Assembly (NCBI GenBank): GCA_017428805.1
Contig: JAFRQC010000068.1
Coordinates: 1-54,356 of the forward strand
Source of the DNA: Prevotella sp.
GTDB taxonomy: Bacteria > Bacteroidota > Bacteroidia > Bacteroidales > Bacteroidaceae
Direction of reading: 5' to 3'
Length of the DNA: 54,356 nucleotides
Shown here: positions 48,062 to 54,356 of the stretch, one piece after another
How the letters are laid out: each line of letters begins with the position of its first letter
How positions within the stretch are numbered: the stretch's first letter is position 1
Program-made: the position numbers and the translations under genes
Notes under the pieces: generated by a model
The model's input: the letters and a program-made list of their open reading frames with translations, nothing else
What the model was told of the DNA's origin: nothing
Database searches by the model: none

Positions 48062-48585
48062 AAGCCTAATAGTTCTTTTATTTTCTCGACACTGATTTTG
48101 ATCTTATCATAGTTGTCCATGAGGCTGACATCGAGCGTGTAGCGGGCTTTCGTATAGAAGGGCTCACGCTTCTCCAGCTGTTCCTTGATAAACTTCAACA
48201 ACTCCTCTTTGCTCTTACCCTTCAGTAGCGGGCGCTCCACCTTGGCCATCTGCAGATGCTTGTACAGCACCTCGGGCTCGGCCTTCAGATAGACCACCTG
48301 TCCCTGTTGGTTCAGATAGTCCATATTGTCGAAGAAGCAGGGTGTGCCGCCACCGCAGCTGATGATGACATCCTCGAATTCCGCCACCTCATGGAGCATG
48401 TTATACTCGATTTGGCGGAACCCTTCCTCTCCACGCTCTGCGAAAATCTCCGATACGGTCTTCCGCATACGGCTCTCGATATACCAGTCGAGATCGTAGA
48501 AGACGATGCCTAACTCCTTCGAGAGTGCCTTGCCGATGGTGGTCTTGCCGGCACCCATATAGCCTATGAGGATGATGCGGGTCAT
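48058..48585 (-). CDS. aroK: Shikimate kinase
   Basis: ATG at 48585 overlaps the topA stop as ATGA; the frame extends seven codons further upstream but the family start is MTRIILIGYMGAGKTT. The 175-residue protein has the P-loop GYMGAGKTTIG (residues 8-18), FYDLDWYIESR (shikimate and Mg site), IISCGGGTPCF and a lid region with ERPLLKG. It phosphorylates shikimate in aromatic amino-acid synthesis. It is in the topA-aroK-speA-argB operon. Confidence 0.94.
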   Translation of the reverse strand: MTRIILIGYMGAGKTTIGKALSKELGIVFYDLDWYIESRMRKTVSEIFAERGEEGFRQIEYNMLHEVAEFEDVIISCGGGTPCFFDNMDYLNQQGQVVYLKAEPEVLYKHLQMAKVERPLLKGKSKEELLKFIKEQLEKREPFYTKARYTLDVSLMDNYDKIKISVEKIKELLGL

Positions 48586-50894
48586 TTGTTGATGATCTTC
48601 ATACAATCCTCAAGCGTCAGTTCGGCAGCCTTCTCGTGCATGTTCTTCGGCAGACGGTAGTTCTTGCCGTCGTAGGCGAGGTAAGGACCGTAACGGCCAT
48701 CCAGCACTTCCAGTTTCGGATCCTCGGGGAATGTCTTCAGATGCTTGCGTTTCTCCTCCTGCTGTTTCTCGTGGATGAGTTCGATGGCCTCATCGAGGGT
48801 GATGGACATGGGGTCAACGCCTTTGGGAACCGACGTATATTTGCGGTCGAAAAGGATATAAGGGCCGAAACGACCAGCGCCGATGGTGACGGGCTTGCCC
48901 TGATAGTCACCGACCTCAAGGGGCAGCTTGAACAGTTCCAGTGCCTCTTCGAGAGTGATGGTCTCGATGCTCTTGTCCTTCGGCATCTGGGCGAACGTCG
49001 GTTTCTCATTATCATCGGCAGAACCAATCTGTACAACCGGACCGAAACGACCGATCTTCACGAAGACGGGCTTGCCGCTCTTGGGATCCTTACCCAGCAC
49101 ACGCTCACCGGCCTTATGCTGGTCGCGGCTGTTGATGGTACGCTCCACCGTCGGTTCAAACTCCTTATAGAACGAACGCATCATGTCCGTCCAGCGCTCG
49201 TCGCCCTCGGCAATCCTATCGAAATCCTGCTCCACCTTGGCAGTGAAGTTGTAATCCATAATCTCTGTAAAGTTCTTCATCAGAAAGTCATTGACCACAA
49301 TACCGATATCGGTAGGTATCAACTTACCCTTCTCCGAACCCACAATCTCCTTACGGGTCTTCTGGTTGATCTGCTTGCCCTTCAACTGATAAATGGTATA
49401 TGGACGGTCCTCACCTTTCTTGTCACCCTTCTGAACATACTCACGCTGCTGGATGGTGCTGATGGTGGGCGCATAGGTTGACGGACGGCCGATGCCGAGT
49501 TCTTCCAACTTATGCACCAGACTGGCCTCTGTATAACGCTGAGGACCAGTGACAAAACGCTCGACGGCGTTAATCTCACGGCGTGTGAGTTCCTGACCTT
49601 CGTTCATCGGAGGAAGGATATGGCCAAACTCATCCTGCTGATCCTCGTCATCGATAGACTCACGATACACTTTGATGAAACCGTCGAACTTCACGACCTC
49701 ACCCTGGGCGATGAACTCCTCCTGACTCCTGACTCCTGTCTCCTGATTCTTGATGGCAATCGTCACCGTCGTCTTCTCAATCTCTGCGTCAGCCATCTGA
49801 CTGGCAACCGTACGCTTCCAGATCAGTTCGTACAGACGCTTCTCCTGGCCAGAGCCCTCAATCTCCACACGGTCCATATAGGTAGGACGGATGGCCTCGT
49901 GAGCCTCCTGGGCACCCTTCGCACTGGTGTGGTACTGACGTGTCTTGCTGTATTCCTTGCCATAGAGACGAACAATCTCCTCCTTGCTGGCACCCAGACA
50001 GAGCTTCGAGAGATTCACCGAGTCGGTACGCATATAAGTAATCAATCCACTTTCATACAGGTGCTGGGCGATCATCATTGTCTGGCTGACAGTAAGACCG
50101 AGCTTACGGGCAGCCTCCTGTTGCAGGGTTGACGTCGTGAAAGGAGGCGCAGGTGTACGCTTGACGGGCTTCTTGACGATGCTCTCAACCGTATAATCAG
50201 AGGTCTTGCACTGCTCAAGAAATGCCATCACCTCTTCTTCCGTCTTGAAACGGTTGCCCAACTGTGCCTTCACCTCCGTAGCAGAACCGTCGGGATTAGT
50301 GATGGCGAAGACACCGTTCACCACATAATAAATCTCACTCTTGAAATTCAGGATCTCACGCTCACGCTCCACGATGAGTCTGACAGCCACACTCTGCACA
50401 CGTCCGGCAGAGAGGGCGGGCTTCACCTTACGCCACAGCACCGGTGATACCTTGAAACCGACGATACGGTCCAGCACGCGACGGGCCTGCTGGGCGTTCA
50501 CCAGGTTCATATCCAGATGACGGGGATGTTCGATAGCTTCCAGGATGGCGGGCTTAGTGATCTCATGGAACACAATACGGTTCGTCTTCTTGCTGTCCAG
50601 ACCTAACACCTCACACAGATGCCAGGAGATGGCTTCTCCCTCACGGTCTTCATCGGATGCCAGCCAGACCTTCTCGGCCTTACGGGCTTTTTCACGAAGG
50701 TCTGCCACCAACTTTACCTTCTCTTCGGGAATTTCATATTCCGGTTCGAGCGTCTTCTCATCGACACTCAACTCTTTCTTCTTCAAGTCGCGGATGTGGC
50801 CATAGCTCGACATCACCTTGAAATCCGTTCCGAGGAACTTCTCAATCGTCTTCGCCTTAGCCGGAGACTCCACGATCACTAAGTTTTTCTGCAT
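48582..50894 (-). CDS. topA: DNA topoisomerase I with C-terminal repeat domains
   Basis: The protein has 770 residues. The toprim domain is NLVIVESPAKAKTIEKFLG to WLASDEDREGEAISWHL. The active-site Tyr is in SGLITYMRTDSVNLS. The C-terminus lacks zinc fingers and instead has repeated GRFGPVVQIG, GRFGPYILFD, DGRYGPYLAYDGKNYRLPK modules, as usual in Bacteroidota. It relaxes negative supercoils. A short stretch IKNQETGVRSQEEFIAQ in the middle is encoded by five CTCCTGA-type 7-mers. The promoter is at 50926. The stop overlaps the aroK start. Confidence 0.96.
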   Translation of the reverse strand: MQKNLVIVESPAKAKTIEKFLGTDFKVMSSYGHIRDLKKKELSVDEKTLEPEYEIPEEKVKLVADLREKARKAEKVWLASDEDREGEAISWHLCEVLGLDSKKTNRIVFHEITKPAILEAIEHPRHLDMNLVNAQQARRVLDRIVGFKVSPVLWRKVKPALSAGRVQSVAVRLIVEREREILNFKSEIYYVVNGVFAITNPDGSATEVKAQLGNRFKTEEEVMAFLEQCKTSDYTVESIVKKPVKRTPAPPFTTSTLQQEAARKLGLTVSQTMMIAQHLYESGLITYMRTDSVNLSKLCLGASKEEIVRLYGKEYSKTRQYHTSAKGAQEAHEAIRPTYMDRVEIEGSGQEKRLYELIWKRTVASQMADAEIEKTTVTIAIKNQETGVRSQEEFIAQGEVVKFDGFIKVYRESIDDEDQQDEFGHILPPMNEGQELTRREINAVERFVTGPQRYTEASLVHKLEELGIGRPSTYAPTISTIQQREYVQKGDKKGEDRPYTIYQLKGKQINQKTRKEIVGSEKGKLIPTDIGIVVNDFLMKNFTEIMDYNFTAKVEQDFDRIAEGDERWTDMMRSFYKEFEPTVERTINSRDQHKAGERVLGKDPKSGKPVFVKIGRFGPVVQIGSADDNEKPTFAQMPKDKSIETITLEEALELFKLPLEVGDYQGKPVTIGAGRFGPYILFDRKYTSVPKGVDPMSITLDEAIELIHEKQQEEKRKHLKTFPEDPKLEVLDGRYGPYLAYDGKNYRLPKNMHEKAAELTLEDCMKIINK
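49719..49753. repeat. 7-bp CTCCTGA tandem repeat inside topA
   Basis: Five units in register (CTCCTGA, CTCCTGA, CTCCTGT, CTCCTGA, TTCTTGA) run in all three frames because 7 is not a multiple of 3; they encode NQETGVRSQEE. Confidence 0.8.
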
Positions 50895-50925
50895 ACTTTT
50901 TCTCGTTTTGTTTTCTTACGGGCTG

Positions 50926-50933
50926 CAAAAGTA
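50926..50933 (-). promoter_or_regulatory. -7 element of the topA operon
   Basis: The minus strand reads TACTTTTG, 31 bp before ATG 50894. Confidence 0.55.
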
Positions 50934-50990
50934 AGCAAAAAACGCTATCACACCTTATTTATATAGAGGATTTTTTGTTTTATTAACTAA

Positions 50991-51020
50991 TTCACCTTTT
51001 CACCTTTTCACTTTTTCTCT
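50991..51020. repeat. TTCACCTT 8-bp repeat at the NUDIX gene end
   Basis: TTCACCTT, TTCACCTT, TTCACTTT, TTCTCTC run in register. On the minus strand they encode the last residues REKVKR and the stop TGA of the NUDIX gene. Confidence 0.7.
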
Positions 51021-51539
51021 CAAAAAACGGTGTACGGCCTCCCGGATAGAACGCAGTCCGAAGCGCTCCACATAAATCTCACGAAGGGGCAGCCATGTGA
51101 GTTCAGCGGCATCGTCAGCCGCCTTCACCTCAGCATCCTCAGCCACATGACAGAGAAAGAAGAAATCGAGCGTGTGGATGTCCATCCCCGAATAGTGATA
51201 GACATTGGGGATGGAGAACATGTACTTCACGTCGTCGGCACTGATCACCAGACCCGTCTCTTCCTGTATCTCCCTCACCATACCCTGTTCGGCATTCTCG
51301 TTGTTGTCCACGAAACCGCCAGGCAGGTCGAGCGTGCCTTTGGCAGGCTCCTTCCCGCGACGGGCCACCAACAGCTCACCCTTCCCGTTGATGATAAAAG
51401 CTGCCGTCGAGGCACGCGGGTTCTGATAATACGTAAAACCGCAGTTGGCACAGTGCCTGCTCAGGGCGTTATGGATCTTAAAATCGTTACTGCCACACTT
51501 AGGGCAATAGCGGAATACCTCTAATGGATGATCTTTCAT
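51000..51539 (-). CDS. NUDIX hydrolase with N-terminal zinc ribbon
   Basis: The protein has 179 residues. A zinc ribbon (YCPKCGSNDF, HCANCGFTYY; four Cys) precedes the NUDIX domain. The NUDIX box is GGFVDNNENAEQGMVREIQEETGLV, fitting Gx5Ex7REUxEExGU. This arrangement recalls NADH pyrophosphatase-like and other nucleotide-sugar or capping hydrolases; the substrate is unknown. It begins 4 bp after the acetylesterase stop, so the two share a transcript although their roles seem unrelated. Its last codons are formed by an 8-bp repeat. Confidence 0.88.
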   Translation of the reverse strand: MKDHPLEVFRYCPKCGSNDFKIHNALSRHCANCGFTYYQNPRASTAAFIINGKGELLVARRGKEPAKGTLDLPGGFVDNNENAEQGMVREIQEETGLVISADDVKYMFSIPNVYHYSGMDIHTLDFFFLCHVAEDAEVKAADDAAELTWLPLREIYVERFGLRSIREAVHRFLREKVKR

Positions 51540-51543
51540 ACCG

Positions 51544-52995
51544 TTACCAATTGTCTGTGCGGAAGGGGAAGAGGGGCAGGTTACCGCCGTTCTTCACATT
51601 GCCGATCTGGAAGTTCTTGAAACAATAGCGCACGGCGACAGGCTGCTTCACTTCAGGAGCCGTCACGATGATGGCCTCGTCCCAATAGCCTCCGCCAGGC
51701 TGCCAGAAGTGACGGGCTGTAGCAGGATGGAACACACGGTCCTCGCCAGCCACCTCGAAGCCCTCCATCTGCTCGAAGGGCGCATCACACCAGTAGTTGT
51801 CCTGCAGATGGATAAACACCGTATCACCCTTGATGGTCATATCCTTATACGACGAGCTCTTATACTGTACGGTCTCAAAGCCATAATCGCGGTTCAGGGC
51901 CGTGAATGCCAAACGCTCACCCACCTGCTGCTTCTGCGTCGGATGGATCTGCGTGGTCTCGTAAGGATAGACGAGGTCGTTGATGCACACCAGCGAACTG
52001 TTGGGAATGATCTGTGCAGCCTTCCACTGCTGTTCACGCAGGAGGGCGCCGCTGATGGCATTGTCGTTGTCGTCATACCTGTAAGGTGCTATCTGCACGA
52101 AATAGAAGGGGATCTCACCCAGGCCAAACTGCGAGCGCCACTGCTCTACCAACAGTTTCATCCGCTCAGAATACTGGTCGCCGGGATCACCCACGTTCGA
52201 ACAGCCCTGATAGTAGAGGATACCTTTCACCGTAAAGTTCAGGATGGGGTTGAACGTGCCATTGCCCCAGAGCAGCGAACGGTGATAATCCCACTGAGCC
52301 CACTTCTTACAGATCTCCACCGAGTCGGTGGGATCGCTGGTATATTTCTCCAGATTCTCCTTCGTCAGCCAGCTCTCTACGCGCGAACCTCCTTTATTAG
52401 CTTCTATAATTCCCACAGGGATGTCGAGCGTACGACTCAGCAGCCGGGCGAAGAAATAGCCTGTGGCAGAGAACTCACCGACAGTCTTCGGCGAACACTG
52501 GCGCCACTCACACTGGGCATAATCCTGCGGCGTAGCCCTCATGATGCTGGGAATCTTCACACTACGGACACCCTTCGACTGGGCGGCATCCAGCACATGG
52601 TGGTTGTAGCCTTCCACCGGACACATGCCAAAACCCTTTACAGGCATCTCCATGTTCGACTGTCCGGCACAGACCCACACCTCACCGCTGACGACATTGT
52701 TGATCGTCACCGCCTCACCGTCGTCGAACGTGATGCTCAGCGGGTCGTAGCCAGCCTTCGGCGTTCTGACCTTCACCAGCCATTTCCCGTCCTTACCAGC
52801 CTTGGCCGTCACCTTCTGGTCGCTCCACGAGGTGGTGACCGTCACCGTCTTACCAGGCTTGGCCCAACCCCAAAGGCGGGCATCTGTCTGCTGTTGTAAC
52901 ACCATGTTGTCACCAATGAGATGGGGCAACCTGACCTTGGCCTGTGCGCTCATCGTCAGCGCCACAAACACCATCATCGTCAAAATCTTCTTCAT
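51544..52995 (-). CDS. Sialate O-acetylesterase-like SGNH esterase
   Basis: The protein has 483 residues. The signal peptide is MKKILTMMVFVALTMSAQA. GEVWVCAGQSNMEMPVKG carries the nucleophile Ser; YYQGCSNVGDPGDQY is the middle block, in which Cys replaces the usual Glu of QGESN; and TQIHPTQKQQVGERLA has the catalytic His. The fold lacks the jelly-roll insert seen in the esterase at 3512. It is expected to deacetylate sialic acid or hemicellulose sugars in the periplasm or outside. The start region KVRLPHLIGDNMVLQQ is typical. Only a NUDIX gene follows. Confidence 0.87.
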   Translation of the reverse strand: MKKILTMMVFVALTMSAQAKVRLPHLIGDNMVLQQQTDARLWGWAKPGKTVTVTTSWSDQKVTAKAGKDGKWLVKVRTPKAGYDPLSITFDDGEAVTINNVVSGEVWVCAGQSNMEMPVKGFGMCPVEGYNHHVLDAAQSKGVRSVKIPSIMRATPQDYAQCEWRQCSPKTVGEFSATGYFFARLLSRTLDIPVGIIEANKGGSRVESWLTKENLEKYTSDPTDSVEICKKWAQWDYHRSLLWGNGTFNPILNFTVKGILYYQGCSNVGDPGDQYSERMKLLVEQWRSQFGLGEIPFYFVQIAPYRYDDNDNAISGALLREQQWKAAQIIPNSSLVCINDLVYPYETTQIHPTQKQQVGERLAFTALNRDYGFETVQYKSSSYKDMTIKGDTVFIHLQDNYWCDAPFEQMEGFEVAGEDRVFHPATARHFWQPGGGYWDEAIIVTAPEVKQPVAVRYCFKNFQIGNVKNGGNLPLFPFRTDNW

Positions 52996-53023
52996 ATATA
53001 ACTACTCTAATTTTAGTTTTTAA

Positions 53024-53111
53024 GACCACGAATTTCACGAATTACACGAATTTTAAGCTGCGCACAGAAACTCTTTATTATGAATTAGTGAAATTAGTGA
53101 AATTCGTGGTC
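53024..53111. repeat. 88-bp inverted-repeat element upstream of the esterase
   Basis: GACCACGAATTTCAC (53024-53038) and GTGAAATTCGTGGTC (53097-53111) are perfect 15-bp inverted ends; inside are degenerate CACGAATTA and TTAGTGAAA repeats. It lies between the ABC exporter gene end and the esterase start, a 140-bp gene-free gap. Confidence 0.8.
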
Positions 53112-53135
53112 GTTTTAATAACATAACTGTATTCT

Positions 53136-54356
53136 TTAACTTCTCAATTTTATCACCTGATCACATAACTCGCAGACTACCGGCCGGTGGGTAATGAAGA
53201 TCATCGTCTTCCCGGGATACTTGGCGAAGAGCCTGCGGTATAGTTCGCGCTCCGTCGCTTCATCGAGCGAGGCACTGATCTCGTCCAAAAGCAGGATGCC
53301 ACCAGGTCGCAACAGACCTCGGGCGATAGCAATACGCTGGGCCTGACCCTCACTGAGTCCACTGCCTCGTTCACCACACTCGGTATCAAGACCGTCCGGC
53401 AGATCCAACACGAAGTCGGCCATCGCCGTATGGAGTACGTCATCAAGTTCCTCGTCGGTGGCATCTGGTCTGGCCAACAGCAGATTATATCTGATAGTGC
53501 CGCTCATCAGGGTATTCCCCTGCGGCACAAACACAAAGTTCGAGCGTGTCTGTTCGCTGATGGCCTGCTGCCCTTGGCTGTCATAAACGGCCATCGTTCC
53601 CTTGTTGGGCTTCGTCAGCGCCAGCAGGAGCCTGAACAGTGTGGTCTTTCCAGCTCCGGTATGTCCCATCAGGGCCGTCTTACTGCCTGGCTTAAAATCG
53701 AAAGAGAAATGTGTCAATATCTCCCGATCCCCATCCGCATACTTGAAACTGACATCCTCCACCTTCACGCCGAGCGGATGCAAAGATCCGGAAGATCTGG
53801 ATATTTCGGATGATCCGGGAATCCCGGAGAATCCTGTCTCTTCCACTTCCACCTGTTCCAGTTCGGTCAGACGGTCGATGCTGGCAGAGGACTGGATAAA
53901 CTGCGGCACCATGTTCAGCATCTGCAGGATAGGGTTCTGTATCTGGCTGACAAGCTGCAGGAACGAGGTCATCACACCGAAGGTAATCGCACCGTTACGG
54001 AGTTGCATGGCTCCCCAGATAAACGCCATGATATACCCCAGACTGAAGCTGGAACCTATCAACAGACGGGAAATAACCGTGAATCTTGCCCGACGGCTGA
54101 TCTTGCCGCGCAGGTCCTGCTGCATGTCATCCAGACGGTTGGTAATCCAGTCGCCACTCTCTAAAGAGCGGAGCACGGCATTATGCTCCATCGTCTCCTG
54201 CACCAGCATCTGAATCACGCTCTCCTGTTTGCGAATGTCGAGCGTCATCATTCTCATCTTGCGCCCGATCAACTTTCCCACAATCAGGAACATCGGTGTC
54301 AGCAGCAGCAGTGCCCATGCCAGCCGGGTATCCATCGACTGCATCAGCAGGAAGGC
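53136..54356 (-). CDS. ABC exporter, fused permease and ATPase (5' part beyond right edge)
   Basis: The frame is open to the last base of the window (reading AFLLMQSMDTRL), so the N-terminal helices are missing. The visible part has four membrane segments, then the nucleotide-binding domain: GHTGAGKTTLFRLL (Walker A), FVPQGNTLMSG (Q loop), GSGLSEGQAQRIAIARG (signature), GGILLLDEISASLDE (Walker B) and FITHRP (H loop). It resembles lipid or peptide exporters of the MsbA type. The linker between the two domains (TGFSGIPGSSEISRSSGSLH) is encoded by TCCGG-type 9-mers. Confidence 0.9.
   Translation of the reverse strand, partial: AFLLMQSMDTRLAWALLLLTPMFLIVGKLIGRKMRMMTLDIRKQESVIQMLVQETMEHNAVLRSLESGDWITNRLDDMQQDLRGKISRRARFTVISRLLIGSSFSLGYIMAFIWGAMQLRNGAITFGVMTSFLQLVSQIQNPILQMLNMVPQFIQSSASIDRLTELEQVEVEETGFSGIPGSSEISRSSGSLHPLGVKVEDVSFKYADGDREILTHFSFDFKPGSKTALMGHTGAGKTTLFRLLLALTKPNKGTMAVYDSQGQQAISEQTRSNFVFVPQGNTLMSGTIRYNLLLARPDATDEELDDVLHTAMADFVLDLPDGLDTECGERGSGLSEGQAQRIAIARGLLRPGGILLLDEISASLDEATERELYRRLFAKYPGKTMIFITHRPVVCELCDQVIKLRS
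53787..53840. repeat. 9-bp TCCGG repeat inside the ABC exporter gene
   Basis: Six 9-mers in register start TCCGGAAGA, TCTGGATAT, TTCGGATGA, TCCGGGAAT, CCCGGAGAA, TCCTGTCTC. They encode the SG-rich linker before the ATPase domain. Confidence 0.82.

Overview
The window looks like chromosomal DNA of a Bacteroidota species close to Prevotella/Segatella. The evidence is a TAnnTTTG-type -7 promoter element before many genes, the type IX secretion protease PorU, an S46 dipeptidyl-peptidase, fimbrillin-like and LruC/DUF4842 lipoproteins, a P. bryantii-type xylan gene pair, and biosynthetic arginine decarboxylase. There is no rRNA, CRISPR array or intact insertion sequence. One tRNA is present (anticodon CAT).

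Layout. 1-8.2 kb: porU (cut by the left edge) and a small xylan/hemicellulose locus, in which an acetylesterase and a GPH sugar symporter diverge from a second GPH symporter and a GH43 exo-xylosidase. 8.2-16.8 kb: an M16 peptidase; a membrane-anchored beta-propeller regulator with a C-terminal LytTR DNA-binding domain; divergently from it two secreted leucine-rich-repeat proteins; an HU-like protein; then a 54-residue peptide gene with a fimbrillin-like lipoprotein. Both secreted-protein units carry the same tandem LytTR-type operator 44 bp upstream of an identical -7 box, so regulator, operators and surface targets appear to form one circuit. 16.9-22 kb: PfkB sugar kinase, LOG-family protein, a lipoprotein flavodoxin, a DEAD-box RNA helicase with a DbpA-type domain, and an outer-membrane barrel. 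22-27.9 kb: a minus-strand gene train (nucleoside-recognition permease, polysaccharide flippase, four-helix-bundle protein, S46 peptidase) whose junctions are filled with 9-bp TCCGG repeats.

27.9-42.1 kb: an accessory region with five LruC/DUF4842 lipoproteins. Among them lie an Abi_2 (HEPN) defence gene, a remnant of an Rpn/PD-(D/E)XK nuclease, a HicB antitoxin behind a HicA cut to 18 residues, and a MntA-like nucleotidyltransferase behind what looks like an internally deleted HEPN toxin. Several 22-bp-period repeat arrays sit here. 42.1-54.4 kb is housekeeping: tRNA, ribF with a CPBP protease, an ECF sigma/anti-sigma pair, a tightly overlapping topA-aroK-speA-argB operon, a NUDIX hydrolase with a second SGNH acetylesterase, and an ABC exporter cut by the right edge.

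A theme across the whole window is short-period repetitive DNA (7, 8, 9 and 22 bp) plus a 40-bp palindromic dispersed repeat. These lie between genes but are also translated in frame inside or at the ends of conserved proteins (M16 peptidase, RibF, ArgB, TopA, DEAD helicase, flippase, ABC exporter).
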